Source of the DNA: Mycobacterium intermedium
GTDB lineage: Bacteria > Actinomycetota > Actinomycetes > Mycobacteriales > Mycobacteriaceae
Length of the DNA: 64,000 nucleotides
Direction: 5' to 3'
Assembly (NCBI RefSeq): GCF_002086275.1
Contig: NZ_MVHT01000009.1
Coordinates: forward strand, 1-64,000
Shown: positions 21,957-30,622 of the stretch, piece by piece
Position numbering within the stretch: position 1 is the first letter of the stretch
Layout: each line of letters opens with the position of its first letter
The notes under the pieces: generated by a model
The model's database searches: none
What the model was told of the DNA's origin: nothing
The model's input: the letters and a program-made list of their open reading frames with translations, nothing else
Made by a program: the position numbers and the translations under genes

Positions 21957-23840
21957 ATGTCGTTCGTGATCGTGGCACCGGAAGCCGTCACTGAGGCGGT
22001 GACAAGCCTCGAAAACCTCGACGCGACAATCCGTTCGGCACGCGCGGCGGCGGCGGTGCCGACGACGACCATCGCGGCTGCCGCCGCCGATGAAGTGTCG
22101 GCCGCCATCGCCGCGCTGTTCGCCCAGCACGGAGCGGCCTTTCAAACGCTCAGCGGCCAGGGTGCGGCTTTCCACACCCAGTTGGTGCAAACCCTCGAGG
22201 CGAGCGTGCGCGCCTATGCGGCGGCCGAAGCGGACGAGGTGACGCTGCTGCAGCTGCTGGAGGCCATCGAGCACGACGTGCTGATGCTGATCAACTTGCC
22301 CACCAACGTCGTGTTGGGGCGTCCGCTCATCGGGGACGGCGTCGACGGGATCACCAATGCCGCCGGAGTCGGTTCGGCCGGGGGTGCGGGCGGAATCCTG
22401 TGGGGCAACGGCGGCCGCGGCGGCGCCAGCGTCACCGACGGCGTGCCGGGCGGTGCCGGCGGACCGGCCGGCTTGATCGGTAACGGCGGCGCGGGCGGTA
22501 TGGGCGGGTACGGTGCGACCGGCGGGGCCGGCGGCACCGGCGGCTTGCTGTGGGGCAACGGCGGGACCGGCGGGCTGGGCGGCTGGACCGCAGTCGGCGG
22601 CGCGGGCGGAAATGCGCTGCTCTTCGGTGACGGCGGCACCGGGGGTCAGGGCGGGACGTTCGTGGTCACCCCCGCCGGTGTCACCATTTCCGGCGGAACC
22701 GGCGGCACCGGCGGCACCGGCGGCCTGCTGTGGGGCAATGGCGGCGCCGGCGGGATCGGCGGCCCCTACGCAACTGGCGGCCGCGGTGGCAGCGCGCTGT
22801 GGTTCGGCGACGGCGGCACCGGCGGCATGGGCGGGGCCTTCGCAAACGGCGGATTCGGCGGCAACGGCGGGCACCTGGTTGGCAACGGCGGCGCCGGGGG
22901 TGTCGGCGGCGTCATCTCCGGCATCGGAGGCGTCGGCGGCGCGGGCGGCCACTGGCTGGGCCACGCCGGGGCCACCGGCGCCGACGGCGGCGCGGCGGCC
23001 GTCCAGCTCACCATGCACGGGACTCGCCCGACGCTGCAGGTCTCCGTCGACGGCGGGCCGTTCGTCCGGGCAAGCGTGGACACCGGATCCAACGCCCTGT
23101 TTTTCGCGCCTCAGGACGTCGATCTGGCGGCCCTTGGCGCGCCGATCCAGACCGGGCTCGTCTACAACTTCGGCGGCCCCGGCGACGAGACCGTCGTCAC
23201 CTACAACCAATACCGAGCGGCGGTCAACTTCGGGAACGGAATCATGACGCAGCCGACCACCATTGGCGTCATCACCTCCGAAGTGCACAACGGAACACCG
23301 GTGGCACCCGAAACCCTCATCGGCGTGGGGGCAAACGCAAACCACCCGGCTTTCACATTCACCGCCGTGCAGCAGTTGCCGGGCGTCCTCGCCCACGGAA
23401 TCCTGGTGAATCAGCCTCAAGGCTATTTTCAGTTCGGCGACAACCCACTCACCGAATTCGCTCGCGCCACCGGATCACCGTTCACCAACCAGTTGCTGTT
23501 GCGGATCAACGACACCGGCTTCCAGACGGTGACGCAAGGCGCCGTCGACACGGGCGGCGTCAACGGCGCGATACCCCTCAACCTGTTGCCCGCGGAACTA
23601 CAGCACATCCCCGTGGGCGGGACACTTCCGGCTGGGACGAAAATCTATGTCATGGTGGGCGATACGCTGATCTACGAGCAGATAACGCTCGGTGGTACCA
23701 GCGCCACGATGGTGACCGCGGCGTTGGGATCCGGCGGTGTCTTCAACACCGGGAACTACCCGTACACCCTGATGCCGATCTACCACTCCTACGACCCAAC
23801 CGGCGTCGGGACCATCGTCTTCGATCTGCTGCCCACTTAA
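21957..23840 (+). CDS. PE_PGRS protein with C-terminal pepsin-like aspartic protease domain
   Basis: The 627-residue protein has three parts: a PE domain (1-~95), a glycine-rich PGRS region (~140-345) and a ~280-residue C-terminal domain. That domain carries two Asp-Thr-Gly motifs, VDTGSN at ~375 and VDTGGVNG at ~532, as in retropepsin/pepsin-type proteases. This layout matches the PecA/PE_PGRS35 and PE_PGRS16 group; PecA is reported to cleave ESX-5 substrates such as LipY at the cell surface. I therefore expect an ESX-5-secreted surface protease. The closing segment YPYTLMPIYHSYDP recurs as a relic at 25612. Confidence 0.92.
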   Translation: MSFVIVAPEAVTEAVTSLENLDATIRSARAAAAVPTTTIAAAAADEVSAAIAALFAQHGAAFQTLSGQGAAFHTQLVQTLEASVRAYAAAEADEVTLLQLLEAIEHDVLMLINLPTNVVLGRPLIGDGVDGITNAAGVGSAGGAGGILWGNGGRGGASVTDGVPGGAGGPAGLIGNGGAGGMGGYGATGGAGGTGGLLWGNGGTGGLGGWTAVGGAGGNALLFGDGGTGGQGGTFVVTPAGVTISGGTGGTGGTGGLLWGNGGAGGIGGPYATGGRGGSALWFGDGGTGGMGGAFANGGFGGNGGHLVGNGGAGGVGGVISGIGGVGGAGGHWLGHAGATGADGGAAAVQLTMHGTRPTLQVSVDGGPFVRASVDTGSNALFFAPQDVDLAALGAPIQTGLVYNFGGPGDETVVTYNQYRAAVNFGNGIMTQPTTIGVITSEVHNGTPVAPETLIGVGANANHPAFTFTAVQQLPGVLAHGILVNQPQGYFQFGDNPLTEFARATGSPFTNQLLLRINDTGFQTVTQGAVDTGGVNGAIPLNLLPAELQHIPVGGTLPAGTKIYVMVGDTLIYEQITLGGTSATMVTAALGSGGVFNTGNYPYTLMPIYHSYDPTGVGTIVFDLLPT

Positions 23841-24188
23841 AACTGCTGCCACCACCGGCTTGATGCCGAGACAACGACGACGCTACGACGGGCGATCGGA
23901 TGCCCCGTCTCCTACGCGGGGCCACGCGCGAGCTCATTACGTAACACATCGCCGAAGTTGACCGAAGTTGTTGGTAACGGCGGAGAACTTGGGGGATGCA
24001 TGTGGCTGGCGGCGTATCGGCCTACGCGGCTTCGCTTGCCTCCGATAGCGGATTCGGTGGACGCCCGGCAGGGCTATACGGGTCCACCCACAAAACGTTG
24101 GAACAAGTGCTGAAGTCCGTTCCGACAGGATGGCCGCGAAATTCCCGGGTCCGATTTTGACAGTATGAGAACGCAGGTGGAGTAGCCA
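23841..24188. other. Gene-poor stretch before small secreted protein
   Basis: This 348-bp stretch has lower GC than its flanks. It contains a short direct repeat (GAAGTTG, near 23954-23970) and a TTGACA at 24157-24162 that could be a -35 box for the next gene, without a convincing -10. Open frames here are short and do not resemble proteins I know. Confidence 0.35.
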
Positions 24189-24689
24189 ATGAATAAAGTC
24201 TGGCTCGTTCCGATAATCGTATCCAGCACAATAGTCATTTCCCCCTCCCCGAGTGCTCACGCCGGTTTGTGTGATTACCCAGCCGTCCTCACCGGATCAA
24301 ACGTTTTTCTTGCCCAGGGGGCTTACTGTGATTGGCCCACTGAAATCAATGGATCACATATGCACTGTGAGGCGGGCGGCGTAGCTGTCGACGTGGGCGG
24401 GGCTTTTGCCGGGGGCGCGACCCTCGGCCTCGGGGGCCCGGGTGTCGGCGGTGTCAGTTGTACGTGGCGGTGCCCCGACAACAGCATGGCACCGGCACCA
24501 AATCCACCCGGTGCCTGGAAATGGTATATGGTCCCCGTTCCGAATGCGTGCAAAGACCATATGCAACCGGCCGGATTTTCGAGTGCTCCCGTTCTTCCCG
24601 GCGAAGGTCTGCCAGTTCCGGCACCAGCTCCTGCAGAAGTAGGGGGACCGTTTTTGCCGCCGTTAGCGCCGGAAACCGAGCTGCCTTGA
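24189..24689 (+). CDS. Small secreted Cys-rich protein of unknown function
   Basis: This 166-residue protein has a clear Sec signal peptide (MNKVWLVPIIVSSTIVISPS...AHA, cleavage near residue 25). The mature part has six cysteines (LCDYP, YCDWP, MHCEAG, SCTWRCP, NACKD), suggesting three disulfides, a glycine-rich middle and a Pro/Ala-rich tail. Several small exported mycobacterial proteins have this look; I cannot name a function. The first ~60 codons are unusually AT-rich compared with the neighbours, which may mean foreign origin. The ATG has a GGTGGAG site upstream. Confidence 0.72.
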   Translation: MNKVWLVPIIVSSTIVISPSPSAHAGLCDYPAVLTGSNVFLAQGAYCDWPTEINGSHMHCEAGGVAVDVGGAFAGGATLGLGGPGVGGVSCTWRCPDNSMAPAPNPPGAWKWYMVPVPNACKDHMQPAGFSSAPVLPGEGLPVPAPAPAEVGGPFLPPLAPETELP

Positions 24690-24838
24690 TTATTGGAAAA
24701 GAGATGGAAAATGCGGCAGCGCGGAGCGGCTACACAGTTCCGGCTCGCGGCGGCGGCAAGGTGGTCGAAATGCTCACCGCGCCGCTGATCTCGTTCAATC
24801 TCCGCGCGGTCCTCGGCTGAAGGTCCGCCCAGAGCTAC

Positions 24839-25555
24839 CTACATGTGCGGCAGATCAGCCAGAACCACCGCCAGACGCGGATCGGACACTTCAATCCTTC
24901 CGAAGAACCCCAGGAGCAACTCGTCGGGTTGCGCGTCGATCGACTCGTCACCGGCAGGCCGGGGTGCCGAGGGTGCGACGAATTCGACGGTGTCGTCGTT
25001 TCCCAGATGCACCCGATGTCGGGTAGAGGTTTTGCTCTCAACCAGTCGATTCATCGACTCAGCCGGGCCACGAATCGCGATGGATGCCGCCGCGGCCGGT
25101 ATCTCCCACTCGTTGCCGGTGGCAGCGGCGATGTCGTAGCCGTGGACGAGCAGTTCGCACAAGATCCAACGAGCCCCACCACCGCCGGAGATCGTCGATC
25201 CACCGTGGAAGGGATACTGCCGGTCGAAATCGACTTTGAAGTAGACGCGGTCGATCACCGTACGCAGATTTGCCTCGAGCCGGTCGGCGATATCGTTTAT
25301 GGCTCGGTCCGTGTACTCCGACAGACAGGTCGCATTCAGCTCTGCAACCCCGCCGTTAGTGGTAGCGCGTCGACGATCGCCAAGCAGCCTGCCCAGCACG
25401 GTCACAACGTGCGCCGCAGTCTCCACGGCCGTCCACGCAAGCCCAGGTACCGGCCGCGCGGCGCGATCCGGATCGAGCCCCCGGACCAACGAGACGAACC
25501 GCTTCCCGCTGTCATCGAGCGCGGCGAGAATATCGGCTTTGGTTGCCCCTTTCAC
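24839..25555 (-). CDS. DinB/MDMPI-like mycothiol-dependent enzyme family protein
   Basis: This 238-residue protein resembles the maleylpyruvate isomerase N-terminal/DinB fold (TIGR03083-type). It has a four-helix bundle with candidate metal ligands in WTAVETAAHVVTVLG and in CELLVHGYDIAAATG. Relatives are mycothiol-dependent isomerases or transferases using a bound divalent metal. The C-terminal part is shorter and less conserved. It stands alone on the minus strand between two plus-strand secreted-protein genes. The specific reaction is unknown. Confidence 0.75.
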   Translation of the reverse strand: MKGATKADILAALDDSGKRFVSLVRGLDPDRAARPVPGLAWTAVETAAHVVTVLGRLLGDRRRATTNGGVAELNATCLSEYTDRAINDIADRLEANLRTVIDRVYFKVDFDRQYPFHGGSTISGGGGARWILCELLVHGYDIAAATGNEWEIPAAAASIAIRGPAESMNRLVESKTSTRHRVHLGNDDTVEFVAPSAPRPAGDESIDAQPDELLLGFFGRIEVSDPRLAVVLADLPHM

Positions 25556-25611
25556 CCGCTAAGCGTACGGCGGCCCGGGCGCTCGGACGTGATCGTTCCA
25601 GCACGGTGCAC

Positions 25612-25695
25612 GACACCTACCCGTACACCCTGATGCCGATCTTCGGATCCTACGACCCAGCCGGCGTCATCGTTTTCGACCTGCTGCCCACCTAA
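25612..25695 (+). pseudogene. Relic of the C-terminus of a second PE_PGRS aspartic protease
   Basis: This 28-codon stretch reads YPYTLMPIFGSYDPAG then VIVFDLLPT-stop. It closely matches the end of the PE_PGRS protease at 23757-23840, in protein and mostly in DNA. No open frame, PE domain or ribosome site precedes it. It is therefore the remaining tail of a deleted or recombined duplicate, 1.8 kb downstream of the intact copy and in the same orientation. Confidence 0.82.
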
Positions 25696-25743
25696 ATCCA
25701 CCGACGCAAGAATTCTGCAAGATCTTCGGCGCACGCTGTCGGC

Positions 25744-26031
25744 ATGAAGCGACAAATCACGGCGCTTGCCGCCACCGTATTGACCACGGGCGGAATGGGA
25801 TTGGTAGGGCTGGCGCTGGCAGGCACCGCCCAGGCACTCCCCTCCTGGTGCCCCGGCCAACCCCTACCGAATGCCGATGTCAGTTGGGACATGACCCTCT
25901 GCCACGCCTACGAACTGAACCCGGACGGAAGCGTGCATCCAATTGGCACCTTCTTCCCGCCCGGGTACCGGCCACCTCCGAACGACCCGAATTGGTGCGC
26001 GAACAACCCGATTCCCTGTCACGCACTGTGA
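25744..26031 (+). CDS. Small secreted protein of unknown function
   Basis: This 95-residue protein has a Sec signal peptide (cleavage near AQALPSW, about residue 31). The short mature part has four cysteines (SWCPGQPLP, TLCHAYE, NWCANN, PCHAL) and a Pro-rich end. The WCPGQPLP opening is shared by many small exported mycobacterial proteins I have seen, whose roles are not known. The gene starts 48 bp after the protease relic. No Shine-Dalgarno is evident. Confidence 0.72.
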   Translation: MKRQITALAATVLTTGGMGLVGLALAGTAQALPSWCPGQPLPNADVSWDMTLCHAYELNPDGSVHPIGTFFPPGYRPPPNDPNWCANNPIPCHAL

Positions 26032-26079
26032 CGCCGCAGACGGGGCAACCCCGTCACGACCGGCTGGTGCAGTGGGCGG

Positions 26080-26949
26080 CTACCGCAGCGCGGCACCGAT
26101 TCGCCGCCACTGCTCGCGGGGAAACGCCCTCGGGTCGGCATCCAACGCCTGGACGCACACGTGGTCGGCGCCGGCCGACCGGTGTTCCTCGATCCGGCGC
26201 AGCACGGCGTCCTCATCTCCCCACGCGATGATCGCGTCGAACAGGCGGTCGCTCACGGTATCGATGTCTTCGTCCGAAAAGCCAAGGCGGCGAAGGTTGT
26301 TCGCGTAGTTTGGCAGCGACAAATAGTTGCGCAACCAGCCGACTCCGACGGCCCTGGCCGATTCCCGATCCTCGCAGAGGATCACCGTCTGCTCCGGTAG
26401 CACTAAGGGTCCGTCGCCCAACTCCTGTCGGACCTGCGCGGTGTGTTCGGGTGACACCAGGTAGGGATGAGTGCCGGCGGCGCGTTCGGCCGCCAAGCGC
26501 AACATCTTGGGACCCAGGGCGGCGATCACCCGACTGTCCCGGGGCACCGGACGCTCCGCGGCGTCCAATCCGTCCAGGAATGCCGTCACCGCGGCCAGCG
26601 GTTTGCGGTAGCGGCCGGGCTCCTTGGCGTCGATCAACCGGGCGTGGCTGACGCCGATGCCCAGCAGGAATCGGTCGCCGTGGTCGGCGGTCAACCGGGC
26701 AAACGAATCGGCCACCTCGGCGGGCTCGTGCATCCAGATGTTGAGGATTCCGGTCGCGACCACCGCGCGCTTCGTGGCGCCCAACAGGTTTTCCACGGCT
26801 TCGAGGAGCCCGGCGCCGCTCACGTCGGGAATCCACAGTGCCGAGAAGCCCAGTTCCTCCAGTTCCGCGGCCGCCTCGGCCGCCTCGCCGCTGTCGCCGT
26901 ACCGCAACGACCCACTCCACACGCCGACGCCCGACAGCCTCATTTGCAT
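26080..26949 (-). CDS. LLM-class F420-dependent oxidoreductase
   Basis: This 289-residue luciferase-like enzyme has the motifs [44 protein letters not shown] and RVIAALGPKMLRLAAERAAG, of the TIGR03620-like group. F420 is the expected cofactor. The ATG at 26949 follows a GGGGAAGG site; a second ATG lies two codons downstream. It diverges from mmsA across 64 bp that contain a perfect inverted repeat, so the two may share a regulator. The substrate is unknown. Confidence 0.87.
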   Translation of the reverse strand: MQMRLSGVGVWSGSLRYGDSGEAAEAAAELEELGFSALWIPDVSGAGLLEAVENLLGATKRAVVATGILNIWMHEPAEVADSFARLTADHGDRFLLGIGVSHARLIDAKEPGRYRKPLAAVTAFLDGLDAAERPVPRDSRVIAALGPKMLRLAAERAAGTHPYLVSPEHTAQVRQELGDGPLVLPEQTVILCEDRESARAVGVGWLRNYLSLPNYANNLRRLGFSDEDIDTVSDRLFDAIIAWGDEDAVLRRIEEHRSAGADHVCVQALDADPRAFPREQWRRIGAALR

Positions 26950-26976
26950 CGCCTTCCCCTCGTTACTAGGATATGC

Positions 26977-26993
26977 AAGTATCTCCGATACTT
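26977..26993. promoter_or_regulatory. Inverted repeat between oxidoreductase gene and mmsA
   Basis: AAGTATC - TCC - GATACTT is a perfect 7-bp inverted repeat in the 64-bp divergent gap, 21 bp before the mmsA ATG. Its size and place suggest an operator for a dimeric repressor acting on both genes. The regulator is not identifiable in the window. Confidence 0.55.
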
Positions 26994-27013
26994 CCTACCC
27001 GGTTGGGACAACC

Positions 27014-28534
27014 ATGACCACTCAAATTCCGCACTTTATCGACGGGCAGCGCACCACCGGGCAGTCCACCCGCACCGCTGACGTCTTCAACCCCAGCACC
27101 GGCGAGGTCCAGTCGAAAGTGCCGATGGCGTCGCAGGCCGATATCGACGCCGCGGTGGCCTCCGCCGTCGAGGCCCAAAAGGGCTGGGCTGCTTGGAATC
27201 CGCAGCGTCGCGCCCGGGTGTTGATGCGGTTCATCGACCTGGTCAACAAGAACATCGACGAGTTGGCCGAGCTGCTGTCCCTCGAGCACGGAAAGACGCT
27301 GGCCGACGCCCGCGGCGACATTCAGCGCGGCATCGAAGTCGTCGAGTTCTGCATCGGCATCCCGCACCTACTCAAGGGCGACTACACCGAAGGTGCCGGG
27401 CCGGGCATCGACGTCTACTCCCTGCGCCAGCCCTTGGGCGTGGTTGCCGGCATCACCCCGTTCAACTTCCCGGCGATGATCCCGCTGTGGAAGGCCGGCC
27501 CAGCCCTGGCCTGCGGAAATGCGTTCGTGCTCAAGCCCAGCGAGCGCGACCCGTCGGTCCCGGTTCGACTGGCCGAGTTGTTCCTCGAGGCCGGCCTGCC
27601 GCCGGGGGTATTCCAGGTCGTTCACGGCGACAAGGAAGCCGTCGACGCCATTTTGCACCACCCCGACATCCAGGCCGTCGGCTTCGTCGGCAGCTCGGAC
27701 ATCGCGCATTACATCTATTCGACCGCCGCCGCCAACGGCAAGCGGTCGCAGTGCTTCGGTGGCGCCAAGAACCACATGATCGTCATGCCGGATGCGGACC
27801 TCGACCAGGCCGTCGACGCGTTGATCGGCGCCGGATACGGCAGCGCAGGCGAACGCTGTATGGCGATCAGCGTCGCGGTCCCCGTCGGCGAGCAGACCGC
27901 AGAACGGCTGCGCGCCAGGCTGATTGAGCGCATCAACAACCTGCGGGTGGGACACAGCCTGGATCCCAAGGCCGACTACGGCCCGCTGGTCACCGAGGCA
28001 GCGCTGGCCCGGGTGCGCGACTACATCGGCCAGGGCGTCGAGGCGGGTGCCGAGATCGTCATCGACGGGCGCGAGCGCAGAAGCGACGACCTCGCCTACG
28101 GTGACGCCAGCTTGGAGAACGGCTTCTTCATCGGGCCCACCCTGTTCGACCACGTCACCACCGACATGTCGATCTACACCGACGAGATCTTCGGCCCGGT
28201 GCTGTGCATCGTCCGCGCCCATGACTACGAGGAAGCCCTGCGGTTGCCCTCGGAGCACGAGTACGGCAACGGCGTGGCGGTCTTCACCCGCGACGGCGAC
28301 ACCGCCCGCGACTTCGTCTCGCGGGTACAGGTCGGCATGGTAGGCGTCAACGTGCCGATCCCGGTGCCGGTGGCCTACCACACCTTCGGCGGCTGGAAGC
28401 GTTCCGGCTTCGGCGACCTCAACCAGCACGGCACCGCGTCGATCCAGTTCTACACCAAGGTCAAGACCGTCACGTCGCGGTGGCCTTCCGGCATCAAGGA
28501 TGGCGCCGAATTCGTCATCCCCACAATGAATTAA
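27014..28534 (+). CDS. mmsA: Methylmalonate-semialdehyde dehydrogenase (CoA-acylating)
   Basis: This 506-residue aldehyde dehydrogenase oxidises methylmalonate semialdehyde to propionyl-CoA in valine breakdown. The Rossmann and catalytic segments are typical (GVVAGITPFNFPAMIPLWK; catalytic Cys ~282 in AGERCMAIS; EIFGPVLCIVRA). The open frame extends far upstream, but the ATG at 27014 starts the family sequence (MTTQIPHFIDGQRTTGQS). It opens the operon mmsA-fadE9-mmsB, matching Rv0753c-Rv0751c. Propionyl-CoA from this route feeds methyl-branched lipid synthesis. Confidence 0.95.
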   Translation: MTTQIPHFIDGQRTTGQSTRTADVFNPSTGEVQSKVPMASQADIDAAVASAVEAQKGWAAWNPQRRARVLMRFIDLVNKNIDELAELLSLEHGKTLADARGDIQRGIEVVEFCIGIPHLLKGDYTEGAGPGIDVYSLRQPLGVVAGITPFNFPAMIPLWKAGPALACGNAFVLKPSERDPSVPVRLAELFLEAGLPPGVFQVVHGDKEAVDAILHHPDIQAVGFVGSSDIAHYIYSTAAANGKRSQCFGGAKNHMIVMPDADLDQAVDALIGAGYGSAGERCMAISVAVPVGEQTAERLRARLIERINNLRVGHSLDPKADYGPLVTEAALARVRDYIGQGVEAGAEIVIDGRERRSDDLAYGDASLENGFFIGPTLFDHVTTDMSIYTDEIFGPVLCIVRAHDYEEALRLPSEHEYGNGVAVFTRDGDTARDFVSRVQVGMVGVNVPIPVPVAYHTFGGWKRSGFGDLNQHGTASIQFYTKVKTVTSRWPSGIKDGAEFVIPTMN

Positions 28535-28552
28535 CGAAATCGGCGGACACTT

Positions 28553-29713
28553 ATGTTTACCCTCACCGACGAAGAGCGGGTGATCACCGAAACGGCGGCC
28601 GCCTTTGCCGAGAAGCGGATGGCTCCCTACGCACTGGAATGGGATGCCAGCCACCACTTTCCGACCGATGTGCTGCACGAGGCGGCCGAGCTGGGGATGG
28701 CGGCCATCTACTGCCGCGACGACGTGGGCGGCAGCGGACTGCGCCGCCTCGACGGGGTGCGCATCTTCGAGCAGTTGGCCATCGCCGACCCCGTCACCGC
28801 CGCCTTCCTGTCCATCCACAACATGTGCTCGTGGATGATCGACAGCTTCGGCACCGAAGAGCAACGCAAGGGCTGGATACCCCGACTGGCCAGCATGGAC
28901 GCCATCGCCAGCTACTGCCTCACCGAGCCCGGTGCCGGATCGGATGCCAGCGCGCTGAGCACCCGAGCCGTCAAGCAAGGTGGCGACTACGTGCTCGACG
29001 GCGTCAAGCAATTCATCTCCGGTGCCGGTGCGTCCGACGTCTACGTGGTGATGGCAAGAACGGGCAGTGAGGGCCCGCGCGGGATCTCCGCGTTCATCGT
29101 CGAAAAGGGCACGCCGGGACTGAGTTTCGGCGCGCTGGAAGAGAAGATGGGCTGGAACGCCCAGCCCACCGCGCAGGTGATCCTCGACGGCGTCCGCGTC
29201 CCCGCCGACGCGATGTTGGGCGGCGCCGAAGGCGAGGGCACCGGCTTCGGCATCGCGATGAACGGCCTCAACGGCGGCCGACTCAACATCGCGGCCTGCT
29301 CACTGGGTGGCGCCCAGGCGGCCTACAAGAAGGCCGGCTCATACGTGCGCGACCGGCAGGCCTTCGGCGGCAGCCTGCTCGACGAGCCGACCATCCGGTT
29401 CACCCTGGCCGACATGGCCACCGGGCTGGAAACTTCGCGAATGATGTTGTGGCGGGCGGCAACTGCGCTTGATGAAAACGATGCCGACAAGGTCGAGCTG
29501 TGCGCGATGGCCAAACGCTACGTCACCGACACGTGCTTCGACGTCGCCGACAAGGCACTGCAATTGCACGGTGGCTACGGTTACCTGCGTGAATATGGGT
29601 TGGAAAAGATCGTCCGCGACCTGCGCGTGCACCGGATCCTGGAGGGGACCAACGAAATCATGCGGGTCGTCATCGGCCGGGCCGAGTCCGCACGGTTCCG
29701 GGCAAGCGCTTAG
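28553..29713 (+). CDS. fadE9: Acyl-CoA dehydrogenase FadE9 (isobutyryl-CoA type)
   Basis: This 386-residue FAD acyl-CoA dehydrogenase has FAD/substrate loops CLTEPGAGSDASAL and FISGAGASDVYVVM and the catalytic Glu ~364 in RILEGTNEIMR. Its location between mmsA and mmsB implies oxidation of isobutyryl-CoA to methacrylyl-CoA in valine catabolism. It starts 18 bp after mmsA, and a GGCGGAC-like site precedes the ATG. Confidence 0.94.
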   Translation: MFTLTDEERVITETAAAFAEKRMAPYALEWDASHHFPTDVLHEAAELGMAAIYCRDDVGGSGLRRLDGVRIFEQLAIADPVTAAFLSIHNMCSWMIDSFGTEEQRKGWIPRLASMDAIASYCLTEPGAGSDASALSTRAVKQGGDYVLDGVKQFISGAGASDVYVVMARTGSEGPRGISAFIVEKGTPGLSFGALEEKMGWNAQPTAQVILDGVRVPADAMLGGAEGEGTGFGIAMNGLNGGRLNIAACSLGGAQAAYKKAGSYVRDRQAFGGSLLDEPTIRFTLADMATGLETSRMMLWRAATALDENDADKVELCAMAKRYVTDTCFDVADKALQLHGGYGYLREYGLEKIVRDLRVHRILEGTNEIMRVVIGRAESARFRASA

Positions 29714-29722
29714 GAGGACGCG

Positions 29723-30616
29723 GTGACTGAGCATCTGACGGTCGCGTTCCTCGGGCTCGGCAACATGGGTGGTCCGATGTCGGCGAATCTCGTTGCGGCC
29801 AAGCACGCCGTGCGCGGATTCGACCCGGTGCCGGCGGCCGCCGCCGCCGCAGCAGCCAGCGGCGCCACGCTGTTCGACAGCGCCGCCGATGCAGTGGCCG
29901 GCGCCGACGTCGTCATCACCATGCTGCCCAACGGTGACGTGGTGAAGCGTTGCTACGCCGAGGTCCTTCCGGCCGCCCGCGAGAACGCGTTGTTCATCGA
30001 CAGCTCCACGATCTCGGTGAACGACGCCCGCGAAGCCCACGCACTGGCCGAGTCCCACGGCATGCAGCAAGTCGACGCCCCCGTCTCCGGTGGCGTAAAA
30101 GGCGCGGTAGCCGGGACGCTGGCATTCATGGTCGGCGGCGAGGAGTCGGCGGTGGAACGGGCCCGCCCGGTGCTGGAACCCATGGCCGGCAAGATCATTC
30201 ACTGCGGCGCGGCAGGCGCGGGGCAGGCCGCCAAGGTGTGCAACAACATGGTGCTGGCCGTGCAGCAGATCGCGATCGGCGAGGCCTTCGTGCTGGCCGA
30301 GAAGCTCGGGCTGTCGGCGCAGTCGCTGTTCGACGTGATCACCGGCGCGACCGGCAATTGCTGGGCGGTGCACACCAATTGCCCGGTGCCAGGTCCGGTT
30401 CCAACTTCTCCGGCGAACAACGACTTCAAGCCCGGGTTCGCGGCCGCCTTGATGAACAAGGACCTGGGTCTGGCCATGGACGCGGTCGCCGCAACGGGCG
30501 CGTCGGCACCGCTCGGCAGCCATGCGGCCCAGATTTACGCCGCGTTCATCGAGTCCGACGCCGCCAACGCCGGCAAGGACTTCAGCGCCGTGATCGAGGC
30601 GCTGCGCGGCAGCTGA
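29723..30616 (+). CDS. mmsB: 3-hydroxyisobutyrate dehydrogenase
   Basis: This 297-residue NAD-dependent enzyme converts 3-hydroxyisobutyrate to methylmalonate semialdehyde, the step before MmsA. Motifs: dinucleotide-binding FLGLGNMGGPMSANL, substrate-binding DAPVSGGVKGA, and catalytic Lys in GQAAKVCNNM. The GTG start at 29723 has an AGGAGG site, nine bases after fadE9. It is the last gene of the valine operon. Confidence 0.95.
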   Translation: MTEHLTVAFLGLGNMGGPMSANLVAAKHAVRGFDPVPAAAAAAAASGATLFDSAADAVAGADVVITMLPNGDVVKRCYAEVLPAARENALFIDSSTISVNDAREAHALAESHGMQQVDAPVSGGVKGAVAGTLAFMVGGEESAVERARPVLEPMAGKIIHCGAAGAGQAAKVCNNMVLAVQQIAIGEAFVLAEKLGLSAQSLFDVITGATGNCWAVHTNCPVPGPVPTSPANNDFKPGFAAALMNKDLGLAMDAVAATGASAPLGSHAAQIYAAFIESDAANAGKDFSAVIEALRGS

Positions 30617-30622
30617 GCGAAC

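Noticed and set aside
21939..23420. 493-codon minus-strand open frame
   Set aside because: Antisense of the PGRS region of the aspartic-protease gene.
23937..24260. 107-codon minus-strand open frame
   Set aside because: No ribosome site or recognisable protein, and it overlaps the signal-peptide region of the secreted protein gene.
27368..29011. 547-codon minus-strand open frame
   Set aside because: Antisense to mmsA and fadE9, which have full family signatures.
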